Assembly: GCA_023412215.1 (NCBI GenBank)
Contig: JAEYNX010000025.1
Location: forward strand, 186,001 to 250,000
Direction of reading: 5' to 3'
Length of the DNA stretch: 64,000 nt
Origin: Bacillota bacterium
Lineage (GTDB): Bacteria > Bacillota > Clostridia > Oscillospirales > Ruminococcaceae
A program made the position numbers and the translations under genes. Below the pieces are notes generated by a model that saw only the letters and a program-made list of their open reading frames with translations, did not search any database and was not told the origin of the DNA. Shown here piece by piece: positions 15,697-24,603 of the stretch. The stretch's first letter is position 1. Every line of letters starts with the position of its first letter.

Positions 15697-16578
15697 CTAT
15701 CGGTTACTGATCTGCAGCACCGAAGCAATGTTTGAGGATATACGTTCGGCCACATAGGGCAGGTTCATGGTGTAGAGGTGGATGCCCCGCACCCCGCTCG
15801 CGATAAGGTCGATAATCTGTTCGGTGGCGTAGGCAATGCCCGCGTCGCGCAGCGCCTCCGGGTCGTCGCCGTAACGCGCCATGATCTTTGAAAACTTCGA
15901 GGGGAGCTTGGCACCCGTGAGCGACACCATGCGCTCGATCTGGCGGGAATTGGTCACCGGCATAATGCCCGCCTGTATGGGCACCGCAATGCCCGCCTTT
16001 TGGGTGAGCTCTAAGAAGCGGTAGAAATCCTCGTTATCAAAAAACAGCTGGGAATTTAAATGTGAAACACCCCTGTCCACCTTTTCCTTAAGGTGGGCAA
16101 TGTCGTCGCTTAACGTGTCGCTTTCGGGGTGGCCCTCGGGGTAGCAGGCGCCCACAATATTAAACCCGCCGTTTTGCGCGATAAACCCTACCAATTCGCT
16201 TGCGTAGTGGAAGTCGTCGCAGGGGGGTACCTCGGGGTTTCTGTCCCCGCGCAGGGCAAGCACATTCTCAATGCCGTTTTGCGCAAAGGCGTGCAGTTCA
16301 GTTAGTATCTGCTCCTTGGTAGCGTTGATGCAGGTGAGGTGCGCGAGCGGCTCGATGTGATACTTGATTTTGATGACGGTGGCAAGCTCGCAGGTTTTGC
16401 CGCTCCCCGCGCCGCCCGCGCCGTAGGTGACGCTGATATAGTCGGGTTTCAGCCCCTTCAGGGCATCGAGGGTCGCGTATATAGTTTCCACCGACGAGGT
16501 TTTCTTCGGCGGGAAGATCTCAAATGAAAAGACAACCTTCTTTTCCTCAAACAGCCTGCTTAGCCTCATAACCAACAA
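15697..16578 (-). CDS. metF: Methylenetetrahydrofolate reductase
   Basis: 293 residues of the MTHFR TIM-barrel family, which reduces 5,10-methylene-THF to 5-methyl-THF with FAD. Seen: FSFEIFPPKKT near the N-terminus with the catalytic Glu, DYISVTYGAGG, HLTCINATKEQI, NVLALRGDRN and QLFFDNEDFYRF. Start is uncertain: TTG 16578 or TTG 16575 has GAGAAAGG five to eight bases upstream, whereas ATG 16569 is 14 bases away. First gene of the methionine operon. Confidence 0.92.
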   Translation of the reverse strand: MLVMRLSRLFEEKKVVFSFEIFPPKKTSSVETIYATLDALKGLKPDYISVTYGAGGAGSGKTCELATVIKIKYHIEPLAHLTCINATKEQILTELHAFAQNGIENVLALRGDRNPEVPPCDDFHYASELVGFIAQNGGFNIVGACYPEGHPESDTLSDDIAHLKEKVDRGVSHLNSQLFFDNEDFYRFLELTQKAGIAVPIQAGIMPVTNSRQIERMVSLTGAKLPSKFSKIMARYGDDPEALRDAGIAYATEQIIDLIASGVRGIHLYTMNLPYVAERISSNIASVLQISNR

Positions 16579-16813
16579 CCATGCCTTTCTCGCGAATAAT
16601 ACCGACGCAGTATAATGTTCGTTTCCCGTCTGCCGCCATAGTAGGATGTTCCGCCCGCTCGGCCCAATTGTGCTTATTCTATCAGAATGCCCTGTTTGCA
16701 GACAGCCAAACAGGTTAGAGCCCCTGTATAGTGTATCACTGTGCCCATTTTCAGCCTATTTCGCTGATACCTCGTTTGAAAGATATTATAGTATATTTGT
16801 AGAGATGATACAA
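16579..16813 (-). promoter_or_regulatory. Promoter and long structured leader of metF operon
   Basis: The minus strand has TTGTAT (16808-16813), a 17-base spacer and TATAAT (16785-16790), so the transcript should begin near 16778 and carry a leader of about 200 nt. Exact stems include GTATCA/TGATAC (around 16735-16770) and CCTGTTTG/CAAACAGG (16691-16713). The leader also has GC-rich stretches further down. I looked for S-box, cobalamin, T-box and THF signatures and did not find them. Whether it is regulatory is inference. Confidence 0.45.
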
Positions 16814-16851
16814 CAAAATGTTGGCTGTATAAACAACCAACATTTTGTTGT
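16810..16851 (-). terminator. Terminator hairpin after dapL
   Basis: ACAACAAAATGTTGG (16810-16824) is the exact reverse complement of 16837-16851, with a 12-base loop. It sits 16 bases after the dapL stop codon and overlaps the metF -35 region. Confidence 0.7.
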
Positions 16852-16866
16852 GTTATGTTTATGTAT

Positions 16867-18063
16867 TTAACGTTTTAATGATTTAAACCGTTCCACGGCC
16901 TCTATTGTGCTCGCTCGGTCGCCAAAGCCCGTGAGGCGGAACCATCCCTTGCCGCACTCGCCAAAGCCTTCGCCCGGGGTACCCACCACATTGCAAACAC
17001 TTAAAAGCTTATCAAAGAAATCCCACGACGAAAGGCCGCCGGGGCATTTTAACCAGATGTAAGGCGAGCTTAACCCCGGCAGGTACTCGATGCCGCAGGC
17101 GTCCAGGCCTTTTTTAATAATAGCCACGTTCTCAAGGTAAAAGGCAATGCTCTGCATGATCTGCGCGCGGCCTTCAGGGGTGTAGATGGCCTCCGCGCCG
17201 CGCTGCGTGATGTAGGAGGTGCCGTTAAACTTGGTGCTCTGCCTGCGGTACCACAGCTCGTTCGCCGAAACCGCACCGCTCTTGCCCTGCAGCTTTAAGG
17301 CCTTCGGGATTACCGCGTAGCCGCAGCGGATACCGGTAAAGCCGGCTGTTTTGGAGAAGCTGCGAAACTCGATGGCAACCTCCTTGGCGCCCTCCACCTC
17401 ATAGATGGAATGCGGCAGGTTCTCATCCTGAATAAACGCCTCGTAGGCGGCGTCAAACAGGATTACCGCGCTATGCTTCTTGGCATACGCCACCCACGCT
17501 GCAAGCTGTTCTTTGTTCATCACGGCGCCCGTGGGATTGTTGGGGGAACAGAGGTAGATGATGTCGCTCGCAAAATCGGGCGGCAGCGGCACAAAGCCGT
17601 TTTCCTCTTTGGAGGGCTGCAACACCACCTTGCGCCCCGCCATCACGTTGGTGTCGATGTATACGGGGTAGGCCGGGTCGGCGATCAGCACCGTATTATC
17701 CTCGCCGAGGATGTCGCCGATATTGCCCGAATCGCTTTTGGCACCGTCGCTTACAAATATCTCGTCGGGTGAAATATCCACGCCGCGGGCCTTAAAGTCC
17801 TGCTCCGCGATTTTATCCAGTAAGAATTTGTAGCCCTCGTAAGGCCCATAGCCGTAGAAGGTCTCCTTTTTTGCCATGTCGTCGGTCGCCTTGTGCATGG
17901 CCTCTATCACCGCGGGCACGAGCGGCAGGGTAACGTCGCCGATGCCGAGGCTGATCACCTTTTTATCGGGGTTAAGCGTTTTATACTCGCCGCTGCGTCT
18001 GGCCACCTCCGCAAAAAGGTAGGCGCCCTTTAACTCCTCATAATGCCGGTTGCTGTATGCCAC
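16867..18063 (-). CDS. dapL: LL-diaminopimelate aminotransferase
   Basis: 398 residues, a PLP fold-type I aminotransferase converting tetrahydrodipicolinate directly to LL-2,6-diaminopimelate, bypassing the succinylase and acetylase routes. Visible: SLGIGDVTLPLVP near residue 38, YGYGPYEGYKFL, FVSDGAKSDSGNI, the DPAYPVYIDTNVMAG stretch typical of DapL, CSPNNPTGAV, and the PLP-lysine in SFSKTAGFTGIRCGY. The start is GTG 18063 with GGAAGG upstream. It follows dapF by 115 bases, so both enzymes of the route to meso-DAP are together. Confidence 0.96.
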   Translation of the reverse strand: MAYSNRHYEELKGAYLFAEVARRSGEYKTLNPDKKVISLGIGDVTLPLVPAVIEAMHKATDDMAKKETFYGYGPYEGYKFLLDKIAEQDFKARGVDISPDEIFVSDGAKSDSGNIGDILGEDNTVLIADPAYPVYIDTNVMAGRKVVLQPSKEENGFVPLPPDFASDIIYLCSPNNPTGAVMNKEQLAAWVAYAKKHSAVILFDAAYEAFIQDENLPHSIYEVEGAKEVAIEFRSFSKTAGFTGIRCGYAVIPKALKLQGKSGAVSANELWYRRQSTKFNGTSYITQRGAEAIYTPEGRAQIMQSIAFYLENVAIIKKGLDACGIEYLPGLSSPYIWLKCPGGLSSWDFFDKLLSVCNVVGTPGEGFGECGKGWFRLTGFGDRASTIEAVERFKSLKR

Positions 18064-18178
18064 TTTACATTCGTCCTTCCCGTTGTATATCTCTACGCTC
18101 TGAAAAGAGCATTCCTATCTCAGACAGTTTAGCAGTGCAACGAACTGCCGCGCTAAACAGCTTATGGTTTGTATTATA

Positions 18179-19018
18179 CTAGATAATCAGTTCGCCGTCA
18201 AATACATGCTGCGCGGGGCCGGTTAAGAGCACACGGTTGGTTTGCTCCTGCCAGTCGATATGCAGGGTGCCCCCCTTTAAGCGCACAGCCACCGCGCGCG
18301 AGCACCAGCCGTTTATGTTGCAGGCTACCGCCGCGGCGCAGGCGCCGGTGCCACAGGCAAGGGTCTCGCCGCTGCCCCGCTCCCATACCCGCATGCGGAT
18401 GCCGTCTTCCTCCACCGCGACAAACTCGGTATTCACGCGGTTGGGGAACAGCTTATGGTGTTCAAAAAGCGGGCCGGTGACGTCTAAGTCCAGCGAGTCT
18501 ACATCCTTTACCCGGAACACCCAGTGTGGGTTGCCCATCGATAGCGCGGTGGCGTACATGGTACGCCCGAATACCTTCACCGGGCGGTTTACAAAGTCTT
18601 CGCCGGTTGTAAACATCGGAATATCCGCCGGTTTAAACACCGGCTCCCCCATATCCACCGTCACCTCCCTCACCTTATCGTCCGATACCATAAGGTGCAG
18701 TGTTTTGATCCCCGAGGCGGTCTCCACCGTGATCTCGGTCTTGGTCACCAGATGATTGTCGTACAAAAACTTCCCAACGCAGCGGATGGCGTTGCCGCAC
18801 ATCAGCCCCTCGCTGCCGTCGGCGTTATACATCTTCATCATGGCGTCCGCCTTCTCCGATGGGCAGATGAGCACCAAACCGTCGCTGCCCACGCCGAAAT
18901 GCCGGTTGGAGAGGGCCACCGCCGCTTCCTGCGGGTTTTGAACCGTCTGCTGCATGCAGTTGACGAATATGTAGTCGTTGCCGGTGCCGTGCATCTTAGA
19001 AAACTTCAAAAGGGTCAC
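18179..19018 (-). CDS. dapF: Diaminopimelate epimerase
   Basis: 279 residues. Converts LL-DAP to meso-DAP for lysine and peptidoglycan. Both catalytic cysteines are visible: GLMCGNAIRCVGK near residue 76 and ERGSGETLACGTGACAAAV near residue 220. The N-terminus KMHGTGNDYIFV is the usual signature. The start codon is GTG at 19018 with GAGGATAGAGG before it; the in-frame ATG is inside the conserved motif. Forms a small lysine operon with dapL downstream. Confidence 0.96.
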   Translation of the reverse strand: MTLLKFSKMHGTGNDYIFVNCMQQTVQNPQEAAVALSNRHFGVGSDGLVLICPSEKADAMMKMYNADGSEGLMCGNAIRCVGKFLYDNHLVTKTEITVETASGIKTLHLMVSDDKVREVTVDMGEPVFKPADIPMFTTGEDFVNRPVKVFGRTMYATALSMGNPHWVFRVKDVDSLDLDVTGPLFEHHKLFPNRVNTEFVAVEEDGIRMRVWERGSGETLACGTGACAAAVACNINGWCSRAVAVRLKGGTLHIDWQEQTNRVLLTGPAQHVFDGELII

Positions 19019-19091
19019 CCTCTATCCTCTTATCTATCAGGTAACCCATCATATGAAAACGGCAGATAAGGTGTTAGGGAACAAAACAAGC

Positions 19092-19130
19092 AGGGCGCGA
19101 AGCGGCAACATTATTGCCGTTTCGTGCCCT
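19092..19130 (-). terminator. Terminator after gpsA
   Basis: AGGGCGCGAA...CGGCAA at 19092-19108 pairs with TTGCCG...TTCGTGCCCT at 19114-19130. On the minus strand it is followed by GCTTGTTTTGTTCC. It ends the DUF512-der-plsY-gpsA run. Confidence 0.75.
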
Positions 19131-19148
19131 TAAGGTGTAAATATTCGT

Positions 19149-20180
19149 TTAGTGGACCGTTTCCCTGCCGCCGGTGCTGTAAAGCCAGATTTCCTCGCTC
19201 TCGTGCTTTTTTGAGCGACCCATCAGGTCGCTTAACGCCTCCTTGGCGTTCTTGCCCTCGTAGAGCACACGGTAAACCTCATTGACGATCGGCATCTCGA
19301 TACCCACCTGCTGCGCCAGCAGGTACGCGCATTTGGCGGAACGATAACCCTCCACCGTCATACCCACCTGCTCGATGGCCTCCTTCGCGGAAAGGCCCTG
19401 CCCGATCAGGATACCGGCGCGGCGGTTGCGCGAGTGCATGCTCGTGCAGGTTACAATCAGGTCGCCGATGCCCGAAAGGCCCGCAAAGGTTTCGGTTTTG
19501 CCGCCGAGCAGCACGCCCAGACGCGCCATCTCGGTAATGCCCCTTGTCATGAGCGCCGCCTTGGTGTTGTCGCCAAGGCCAAGGCCGTCGGCAATACCCG
19601 CCGCGAGCGCGATAATATTCTTCAACGCACCGCCCAGCTCCACGCCAACCACGTCGTCGTTGACATAGATGCGCAGCGTGGCGTTCATCAGCGCGTCCTG
19701 CACAAACTCCGCGGCCGCTCTGTCCGACGAAGCGGCCACCACGGTGGTGGGGACGCCGCGCGCCACCTCCTCGGCATGAGAAGGCCCCGACAGTACCACG
19801 ATGCGGTTGTTGGGCAGAAACTCGCCCAGCACCTGCGACAGGCGCTTAAGGCTCGCTTCCTCCAGCCCCTTGGCGACGTTTACCACCACCGCTTGTGGCG
19901 GGATGATCTCTTTAAACCGCTCCGCGACCTGATGCACCACAGAGGAGGGCACCGCCAGCAGGACAAGCTCCTTGCCCAGCACGCAGTGTACATCGGTGGT
20001 AAGGGATACCTCCTGCGGCAGCACGACCCCGGGCAGCAGCTTTTTATTCTCGCGCTCGGTTTGTAAAAGCGCTACCTCCTGCTCAAATGCCGACCACAGC
20101 GTAACGCTGTGCCCATATTTCGCTGCCATTACCGAAAGGGCAATACCAAAGCCCCCCGCGCCCAGCACGGCTATATTCAA
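19149..20180 (-). CDS. gpsA: NAD(P)-dependent glycerol-3-phosphate dehydrogenase
   Basis: 343 residues. Makes sn-glycerol-3-phosphate from dihydroxyacetone phosphate for phospholipid synthesis. GAGGFGIALS at 7-16 is the Rossmann nucleotide loop; NVAKGLEE, SGPSHAEEV and the catalytic-lysine segment GVELGGALKNIIALAAGIADG are present. Start is TTG 20180 with GGGAGG upstream. It follows plsY, whose product consumes the glycerol-3-phosphate, by 18 bases. Confidence 0.96.
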   Translation of the reverse strand: MNIAVLGAGGFGIALSVMAAKYGHSVTLWSAFEQEVALLQTERENKKLLPGVVLPQEVSLTTDVHCVLGKELVLLAVPSSVVHQVAERFKEIIPPQAVVVNVAKGLEEASLKRLSQVLGEFLPNNRIVVLSGPSHAEEVARGVPTTVVAASSDRAAAEFVQDALMNATLRIYVNDDVVGVELGGALKNIIALAAGIADGLGLGDNTKAALMTRGITEMARLGVLLGGKTETFAGLSGIGDLIVTCTSMHSRNRRAGILIGQGLSAKEAIEQVGMTVEGYRSAKCAYLLAQQVGIEMPIVNEVYRVLYEGKNAKEALSDLMGRSKKHESEEIWLYSTGGRETVH

Positions 20181-20198
20181 CCCAAACGCCTCCCTGCT

Positions 20199-20849
20199 TT
20201 ATGGATTACTCTTTTTCTTGCGTTCAAACTTCGATTCGGTGCCGTTTAAAATGCGTTTGATATTCGCCCGGTGCATATATACCAGCAGCGCCGCAATACA
20301 GGCGGTAAGCACCGTGCTCACGCCCGCGGGGCGGCCCACAAGCGTATAAACCACATAGGTTGTAACGGGGTAACAGATGGCTGCGATGATGGAACCCACC
20401 GAAACCATGCGCGTGATGAACACCAAAAGGAGGAAGATGGCGATAACGATAATAAAAACCCTCGGGTCGATAACAAGCGCCATACCCGCGGTGGTCATCA
20501 CACCCTTACCGCCCTTAAACCCGAAGAACAGCGGGTAGATATGCCCTATGATGGCGAACAGACCGGCCAGATAGGCGCCGTACAGCGGGTCGAGACCCGC
20601 GAGGTGCTCAAAGATGAGCCTGCCGAGAACAACGGAGATAATGCCTTTGGAGAAGTCGCCCACCAGTGTGAGCAGCGCGGGCAGCTTACCGAAGCTGCGC
20701 AGCACGTTGGTCATGCCCGCGTTGCCGCTGCCCACCTCACGGACGTCTTTGTGTGCAAACGCGTTGGAAACAATCACCGCAAAACTGATGCTGCCAAGCA
20801 GGTAGGCTATTGCCGCCGTTGCAATAATCCATACGATCTGAATACCCAT
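20199..20849 (-). CDS. plsY: Acyl-phosphate:glycerol-3-phosphate acyltransferase PlsY
   Basis: 216 residues, about five to six membrane helices. Transfers an acyl group from acyl-phosphate to glycerol-3-phosphate, the first step of phospholipid synthesis in Firmicutes. Conserved motifs: YLLGSISFAVIVS near residue 17, REVGSGNAGMTNVLRSFGK (substrate loop), and FFGFKGGKGVMTTAG. The C-terminal tail is basic (KFERKKKSNP). Next to gpsA, as in many Firmicutes. Confidence 0.96.
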   Translation of the reverse strand: MGIQIVWIIATAAIAYLLGSISFAVIVSNAFAHKDVREVGSGNAGMTNVLRSFGKLPALLTLVGDFSKGIISVVLGRLIFEHLAGLDPLYGAYLAGLFAIIGHIYPLFFGFKGGKGVMTTAGMALVIDPRVFIIVIAIFLLLVFITRMVSVGSIIAAICYPVTTYVVYTLVGRPAGVSTVLTACIAALLVYMHRANIKRILNGTESKFERKKKSNP

Positions 20850-20939
20850 CGTTGATTCATGTCCTCCCTATGGGATTTTACCCCTATCCGCATTACTGTC
20901 TGTAATTGGAAACACAGTTTATATCATCAGAAAGAGCCT

Positions 20940-22268
20940 CTAGCTGTTCCCTTCGCCCCGTTCGCGCACCACCATCTTTACCGGGGTACCCGTAAGGCCG
21001 AAGGTTTCGCGTATCTGGTTTTCAAGGTAGCGCTGGTAGGAAAAATGGAACAGCTCCGCTTTGTTGACGAAACACACGAAGGTAGGCGGCTTTACCCCTG
21101 CCTGTGTGATATAGTAGATTCTCAGGCGCTTGCCCTTATCGGAGGGCGGCTGTACGCGCGCCGTGGCATAGGCCAGCACCTCGTTGAGCTTGCCGGTTGA
21201 GATGCGCATGGTGTTCTGGTCATGTGCGTGCTGAATCATATCAAACAGCTTATCCACACGCTGGCCGGTTTTGGCCGAGATGAACAGAAAGGGCACATAG
21301 GACATAAAGCTGAAATCCTCCGTCAGCTTTTTCTCAAACTCATTCATGGTTTTGTCGGTCTTTTCTACCGCGTCCCATTTATTCACGGCGACAATGCTCG
21401 CCTTGCCCTGATCGTGCGCATAGCCCGCCACTTTAGAATCCTGCTCGGTAAAGCCCTCGGTGGCGTCGATGACAATCACGCACACGTCGGCTCTGTCCAC
21501 CGCCATATAGGAACGCAGCACACTGTACCGCTCGATGTTCTCCTCCACCTTCGACTGCCTGCGGATCCCCGCGGTATCGATGAACACAAACTTGCCGTGC
21601 CCGTTCTCGATGACGGTGTCCACCGCGTCGCGCGTGGTGCCGGGGATGTCGGAAACAATCACGCGCTCCTCGCCCGCGATGCGGTTAATGAGCGAGGATT
21701 TGCCCACGTTCGGCTTGCCGATAACGGCAACCTTGATATACTCCTCGGCATAGTCCTCGTCGTTAAAATCCTCGAGCTTCTCAAACACCGCATCGAGCAG
21801 GTCGCCCGTGCCGTGGCCGTGCACCGAGGAAACGGCGATGGGGTCGCCGAGGCCGAGGTTGTAAAACTCGTAGAAATCGGCGGGCGGCGCGCCCAGATTG
21901 TCGCATTTATTAACGCACAGCACAATCGGCTTGCCGCTTTTCAGCAGCATACCGGCGACGTCCTGATCGGTGGCGGTAACGCCGGAACGGATGTCGGTAA
22001 CTAAAATGATGACATCGGCGCTGTCGATGGCGAGCTGCGCCTGCCTGCGCATCTGCGACAGGATGACGTCGCTTGTAAACGGCTCGATGCCGCCGGTATC
22101 CACCAGCATGCAGCTCTTGCTGCGCCACTCAAACTCGGCGTAGATTCTGTCACGCGTAACGCCGGGGGTATCCTCTACAATCGAGAGGCGCTGGCCTATA
22201 AGCTTGTTAAACAGCGTGGACTTGCCCACATTCGGCCTGCCCACCACCGCAATAATCGGTTTTGCCAT
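20940..22268 (-). CDS. der: Ribosome-associated GTPase Der (EngA)
   Basis: 442 residues from ATG 22268, chosen for the GGAG site six bases upstream. Two tandem Era-like GTPase domains are visible: GRPNVGKSTLFN with DTGGIEP and NKCD in the first, and GKPNVGKSSLIN with DTAGIRR and NKWD in the second, followed by the KH-like C-terminal domain (YYITQAGVKPPTFVCFVN). Der is needed for 50S subunit assembly. It is 90 bases before plsY and 62 after the DUF512 gene. Confidence 0.97.
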   Translation of the reverse strand: MAKPIIAVVGRPNVGKSTLFNKLIGQRLSIVEDTPGVTRDRIYAEFEWRSKSCMLVDTGGIEPFTSDVILSQMRRQAQLAIDSADVIILVTDIRSGVTATDQDVAGMLLKSGKPIVLCVNKCDNLGAPPADFYEFYNLGLGDPIAVSSVHGHGTGDLLDAVFEKLEDFNDEDYAEEYIKVAVIGKPNVGKSSLINRIAGEERVIVSDIPGTTRDAVDTVIENGHGKFVFIDTAGIRRQSKVEENIERYSVLRSYMAVDRADVCVIVIDATEGFTEQDSKVAGYAHDQGKASIVAVNKWDAVEKTDKTMNEFEKKLTEDFSFMSYVPFLFISAKTGQRVDKLFDMIQHAHDQNTMRISTGKLNEVLAYATARVQPPSDKGKRLRIYYITQAGVKPPTFVCFVNKAELFHFSYQRYLENQIRETFGLTGTPVKMVVRERGEGNS

Positions 22269-22330
22269 ATTTGCTCCGTTCTTCCGCACAAAAATGCGGC
22301 ATTGAAAATGCCTGTCCCTGTTTTAGGAAT

Positions 22331-23632
22331 CTAGCAGCCACAGATCGCCTTTAAAAGCGCGTCCCCGCCGCCTTTAACCACCTGTATCTTCACCGAAAGC
22401 GCCTGCTCCGCCTGCAAAACGGTCACATCGTCTAAAAACATATCCTGCTCGTAGCGCAGCATCACCTCGGGGATGAACAGCGCTTCACCCAAATCGCGGC
22501 CTTTCAGCTGCTTAATTAGGTCGCCGCCCGTAACAAGGCCCGCTACCGTGATGGTATGCCCAAAAAAGTCGTTGTGAATCGCTACCACATCACAGATTAA
22601 ATTATGCCATCTTTCTTTCAACTCGTCAACCAGTTCGGCAATAAAGGGGCGCGCATCCTCGCCGGTGGCTATCGTTACATGGCGCGGCTGTCCGCCGGGG
22701 GCAAGGGCCTCCAGCTCCAGCCTGAAATCCTCCCGCAGAAGAGCAATCATCCCCACGCCGTTATCCAGCTGGGAAAAATCGCCGTAGTAGCCGCAGCCGG
22801 GTATCGGCAGCTGCGCTTTGATAAAGAATTCGTCCGCGGGGTACGCGAGGCGCGTGCCGTTTTGCACGGCAAAGGCATCGGCAAAGGCGTGCGCCCTCTC
22901 AATGACCTCCCGAGCCGTCTGCACGGTGTAAGGGGTAAGCTCCGGCAGCCTTTCGCGGTACTTGGTAATACCCACGGGCACCAGCGCGATGCTTTCCACC
23001 GACGGGTAGAGCAATGCTAGGTCGCTTAGGCTCCTAGTAAGCTCCTCGCCGTCGTTTACCCCCGGGCAGAGCACCAGCTGTGCGTTGATTTTAATACCCG
23101 CCTCGGCGAGCTGCCGGATATACCGTAAGCTCTCGCCCGCGCGCTTGTTCTTCATCATGCGCACGCGAAGCTCGGGGTTGGTGGTGTGCACCGAGATATT
23201 AACGGGGCTGATCTTCATCCTGATAATGCGCTCAACATCACTGTCGGTGAGGTTTGTGAGGGTGATGTAGTTGCCGAACAGAAACGACATGCGGGAATCG
23301 TCGTCTTTAAAATAAAGGGTGTCGCGCATACCGGGGGGAAGCTGGTCTACAAAGCAGAAGATGCACCCGTTTTTGCAGCTGTGCTGCTTGTCCATTAAAA
23401 ACGAGTCGAACTCCAGGCCCAGTTCCTCGTATTCGCCCTTTTTAACCTGCGCCGAAAGCAGGCAGCCCGAACGGATATAGTCCACCGTAAGGGCCCGGTC
23501 GGTCATGTAAAAACGGTAATCGAGCACGTCGTTGATGTCGTTGCCGTTGATGCGAAACAGCGTATCCCCCACGCACAGCCCCGCCCGGTGTGCGGGAGAA
23601 TGCTCTGTTACGGCGCTGATGGCTACCGGCAT
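22331..23632 (-). CDS. DUF512 family radical SAM/PDZ protein
   Basis: 433 residues. An N-terminal PDZ-like part (SPAHRAGLCVGDTLFRINGNDIND) is followed by a radical SAM-type cysteine motif CKNGCIFCF near residue 87 and the DUF512 C-terminal half with GYYGDFSQLDNGVGM and ITVAGLVTGGDL. The family is very widespread in Clostridia directly upstream of der, and its function is not established. The conserved position suggests a role in ribosome or envelope biogenesis (inference). Confidence 0.9.
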   Translation of the reverse strand: MPVAISAVTEHSPAHRAGLCVGDTLFRINGNDINDVLDYRFYMTDRALTVDYIRSGCLLSAQVKKGEYEELGLEFDSFLMDKQHSCKNGCIFCFVDQLPPGMRDTLYFKDDDSRMSFLFGNYITLTNLTDSDVERIIRMKISPVNISVHTTNPELRVRMMKNKRAGESLRYIRQLAEAGIKINAQLVLCPGVNDGEELTRSLSDLALLYPSVESIALVPVGITKYRERLPELTPYTVQTAREVIERAHAFADAFAVQNGTRLAYPADEFFIKAQLPIPGCGYYGDFSQLDNGVGMIALLREDFRLELEALAPGGQPRHVTIATGEDARPFIAELVDELKERWHNLICDVVAIHNDFFGHTITVAGLVTGGDLIKQLKGRDLGEALFIPEVMLRYEQDMFLDDVTVLQAEQALSVKIQVVKGGGDALLKAICGC

Positions 23633-23722
23633 ATTCTACCAGCTTTCTGAAAGTATTATGGATCATACCATAGTTATTATGACTGAAATGCGCAGGAAAT
23701 TAAACAAACCGGGGATAACAAA

Positions 23723-23746
23723 ATAGAGAAGGTTTCCCTTCTCTAT
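23723..23746 (-). terminator. Terminator after rpmF
   Basis: ATAGAGAAGG (from 23723) pairs with CCTTCTCTAT; on the minus strand it is followed by TTTTGTT. It lies 15 bases after the rpmF stop codon. Confidence 0.75.
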
Positions 23747-23760
23747 CGCGGTAAAGCTTA

Positions 23761-23943
23761 TTAAGCTTCTTTCTTGATGATCTCTTTGCCCTTGTAATAA
23801 CCGCAGCTGGGGCAAACCCTGTGAGGCAGCTTTAATTCGCCGCACTGTGTGCATTTTGAAAAGCTAGGGGTTGCAAGCTTCCATACGCTGGAACGCCTTT
23901 TATCTCGTCTTGCTTTGGATACTCTTCTCTTTGGTACAGCCAT
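23761..23943 (-). CDS. rpmF: 50S ribosomal protein L32
   Basis: 60 residues from ATG 23943 (MAVPKRRVSKARRDKRRSS), preceded by AGGAGGTG seven bases upstream. The zinc-binding form is present: CTQCG and CPSCG supply four cysteines. L32 sits at the 50S peptidyl-transferase side. As in most Firmicutes it follows the DUF177 (YceD) gene, 58 bases away, and the two share a promoter. Confidence 0.97.
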   Translation of the reverse strand: MAVPKRRVSKARRDKRRSSVWKLATPSFSKCTQCGELKLPHRVCPSCGYYKGKEIIKKEA

Positions 23944-24001
23944 GTTGTGCACCTCCTTATATCTTTAACGTAAGGATGACCGACGAATACTGCCGACTTT
24001 C

Positions 24002-24496
24002 CTAATCCAACAACTTTTTTAAAGCCTCAAGGCGAGGGTCGCACTCTTTTCGGGAGCAAGTGCAACTGGCATGGTTAAGATTATTACCGCAGGATTGGCA
24101 CAGACCCTTGCAGTCATCCTTACACAGCATCTTGGTAGGGAGGCTGAGAAGGATATCGGATGTGACAAGCTCGTCAAGATCCAGCCTTGCATTCTCGACG
24201 AGGATAAAGTCGTCGGAATCCTCTTCGTTTAACCCCTGCACTAAAACATGGGAAAAGCGGTAGGCCACATCGCGCGAAAACCTGTCTAGGCATCTGTCAC
24301 AGAGGGCGGAAAACACAAAGCCAGCGGTATACGCCAGTGTAACTATACCGGCCCGGTTTTCAACCACACCCGTGATATGCACGGGAGAACCAAAGGGGCA
24401 TTGTCCCCACAGCTCGATACCGGAAAAATCGAGGTCGTAGTTTATCTCAACCCGTTCATTTTCAATATCAAAGAGCTGCTGCAAATCAATAAACAT
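24002..24496 (-). CDS. DUF177/YceD family protein
   Basis: 164 residues with the family pattern: an N-terminal beta-rich part, a central ALCDRCLDRFSRDV segment with two cysteines, an acidic stretch (NEEDSDDF), and the C-terminal LPTKMLCKDDCKGLCQSCGNNLN motif with CxxxCxxLCxxCG. YceD proteins are linked to 23S rRNA processing/50S assembly and are encoded upstream of rpmF, as here. The final ECDPRLEALKKLLD is typical. Confidence 0.93.
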   Translation of the reverse strand: MFIDLQQLFDIENERVEINYDLDFSGIELWGQCPFGSPVHITGVVENRAGIVTLAYTAGFVFSALCDRCLDRFSRDVAYRFSHVLVQGLNEEDSDDFILVENARLDLDELVTSDILLSLPTKMLCKDDCKGLCQSCGNNLNHASCTCSRKECDPRLEALKKLLD

Positions 24497-24524
24497 AACA
24501 ATACCTCATAACGCCACGGGTTAT

Positions 24525-24553
24525 ATTATAGGGTTTTCTCTAAAGTTTGTCAA
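24525..24553 (-). promoter_or_regulatory. Sigma-A promoter of DUF177-rpmF
   Basis: On the minus strand TTGACA (24548-24553), 17-base spacer, TATAAT (24525-24530): both boxes match consensus. Transcription would start near 24518, about 20 bases before the gene. Confidence 0.85.
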
Positions 24554-24603
24554 TATGCAAATAGTATTTTGTTCAATATTTGTTCAAAGATGCACCGAAC
24601 TTG

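Noticed and set aside
16579..16813. SAM-I, cobalamin or T-box riboswitch in the metF leader
   Set aside because: None of the diagnostic blocks (GAGGGA/GGCAACC, GCCACUG, UGGNACCGCG) is present.
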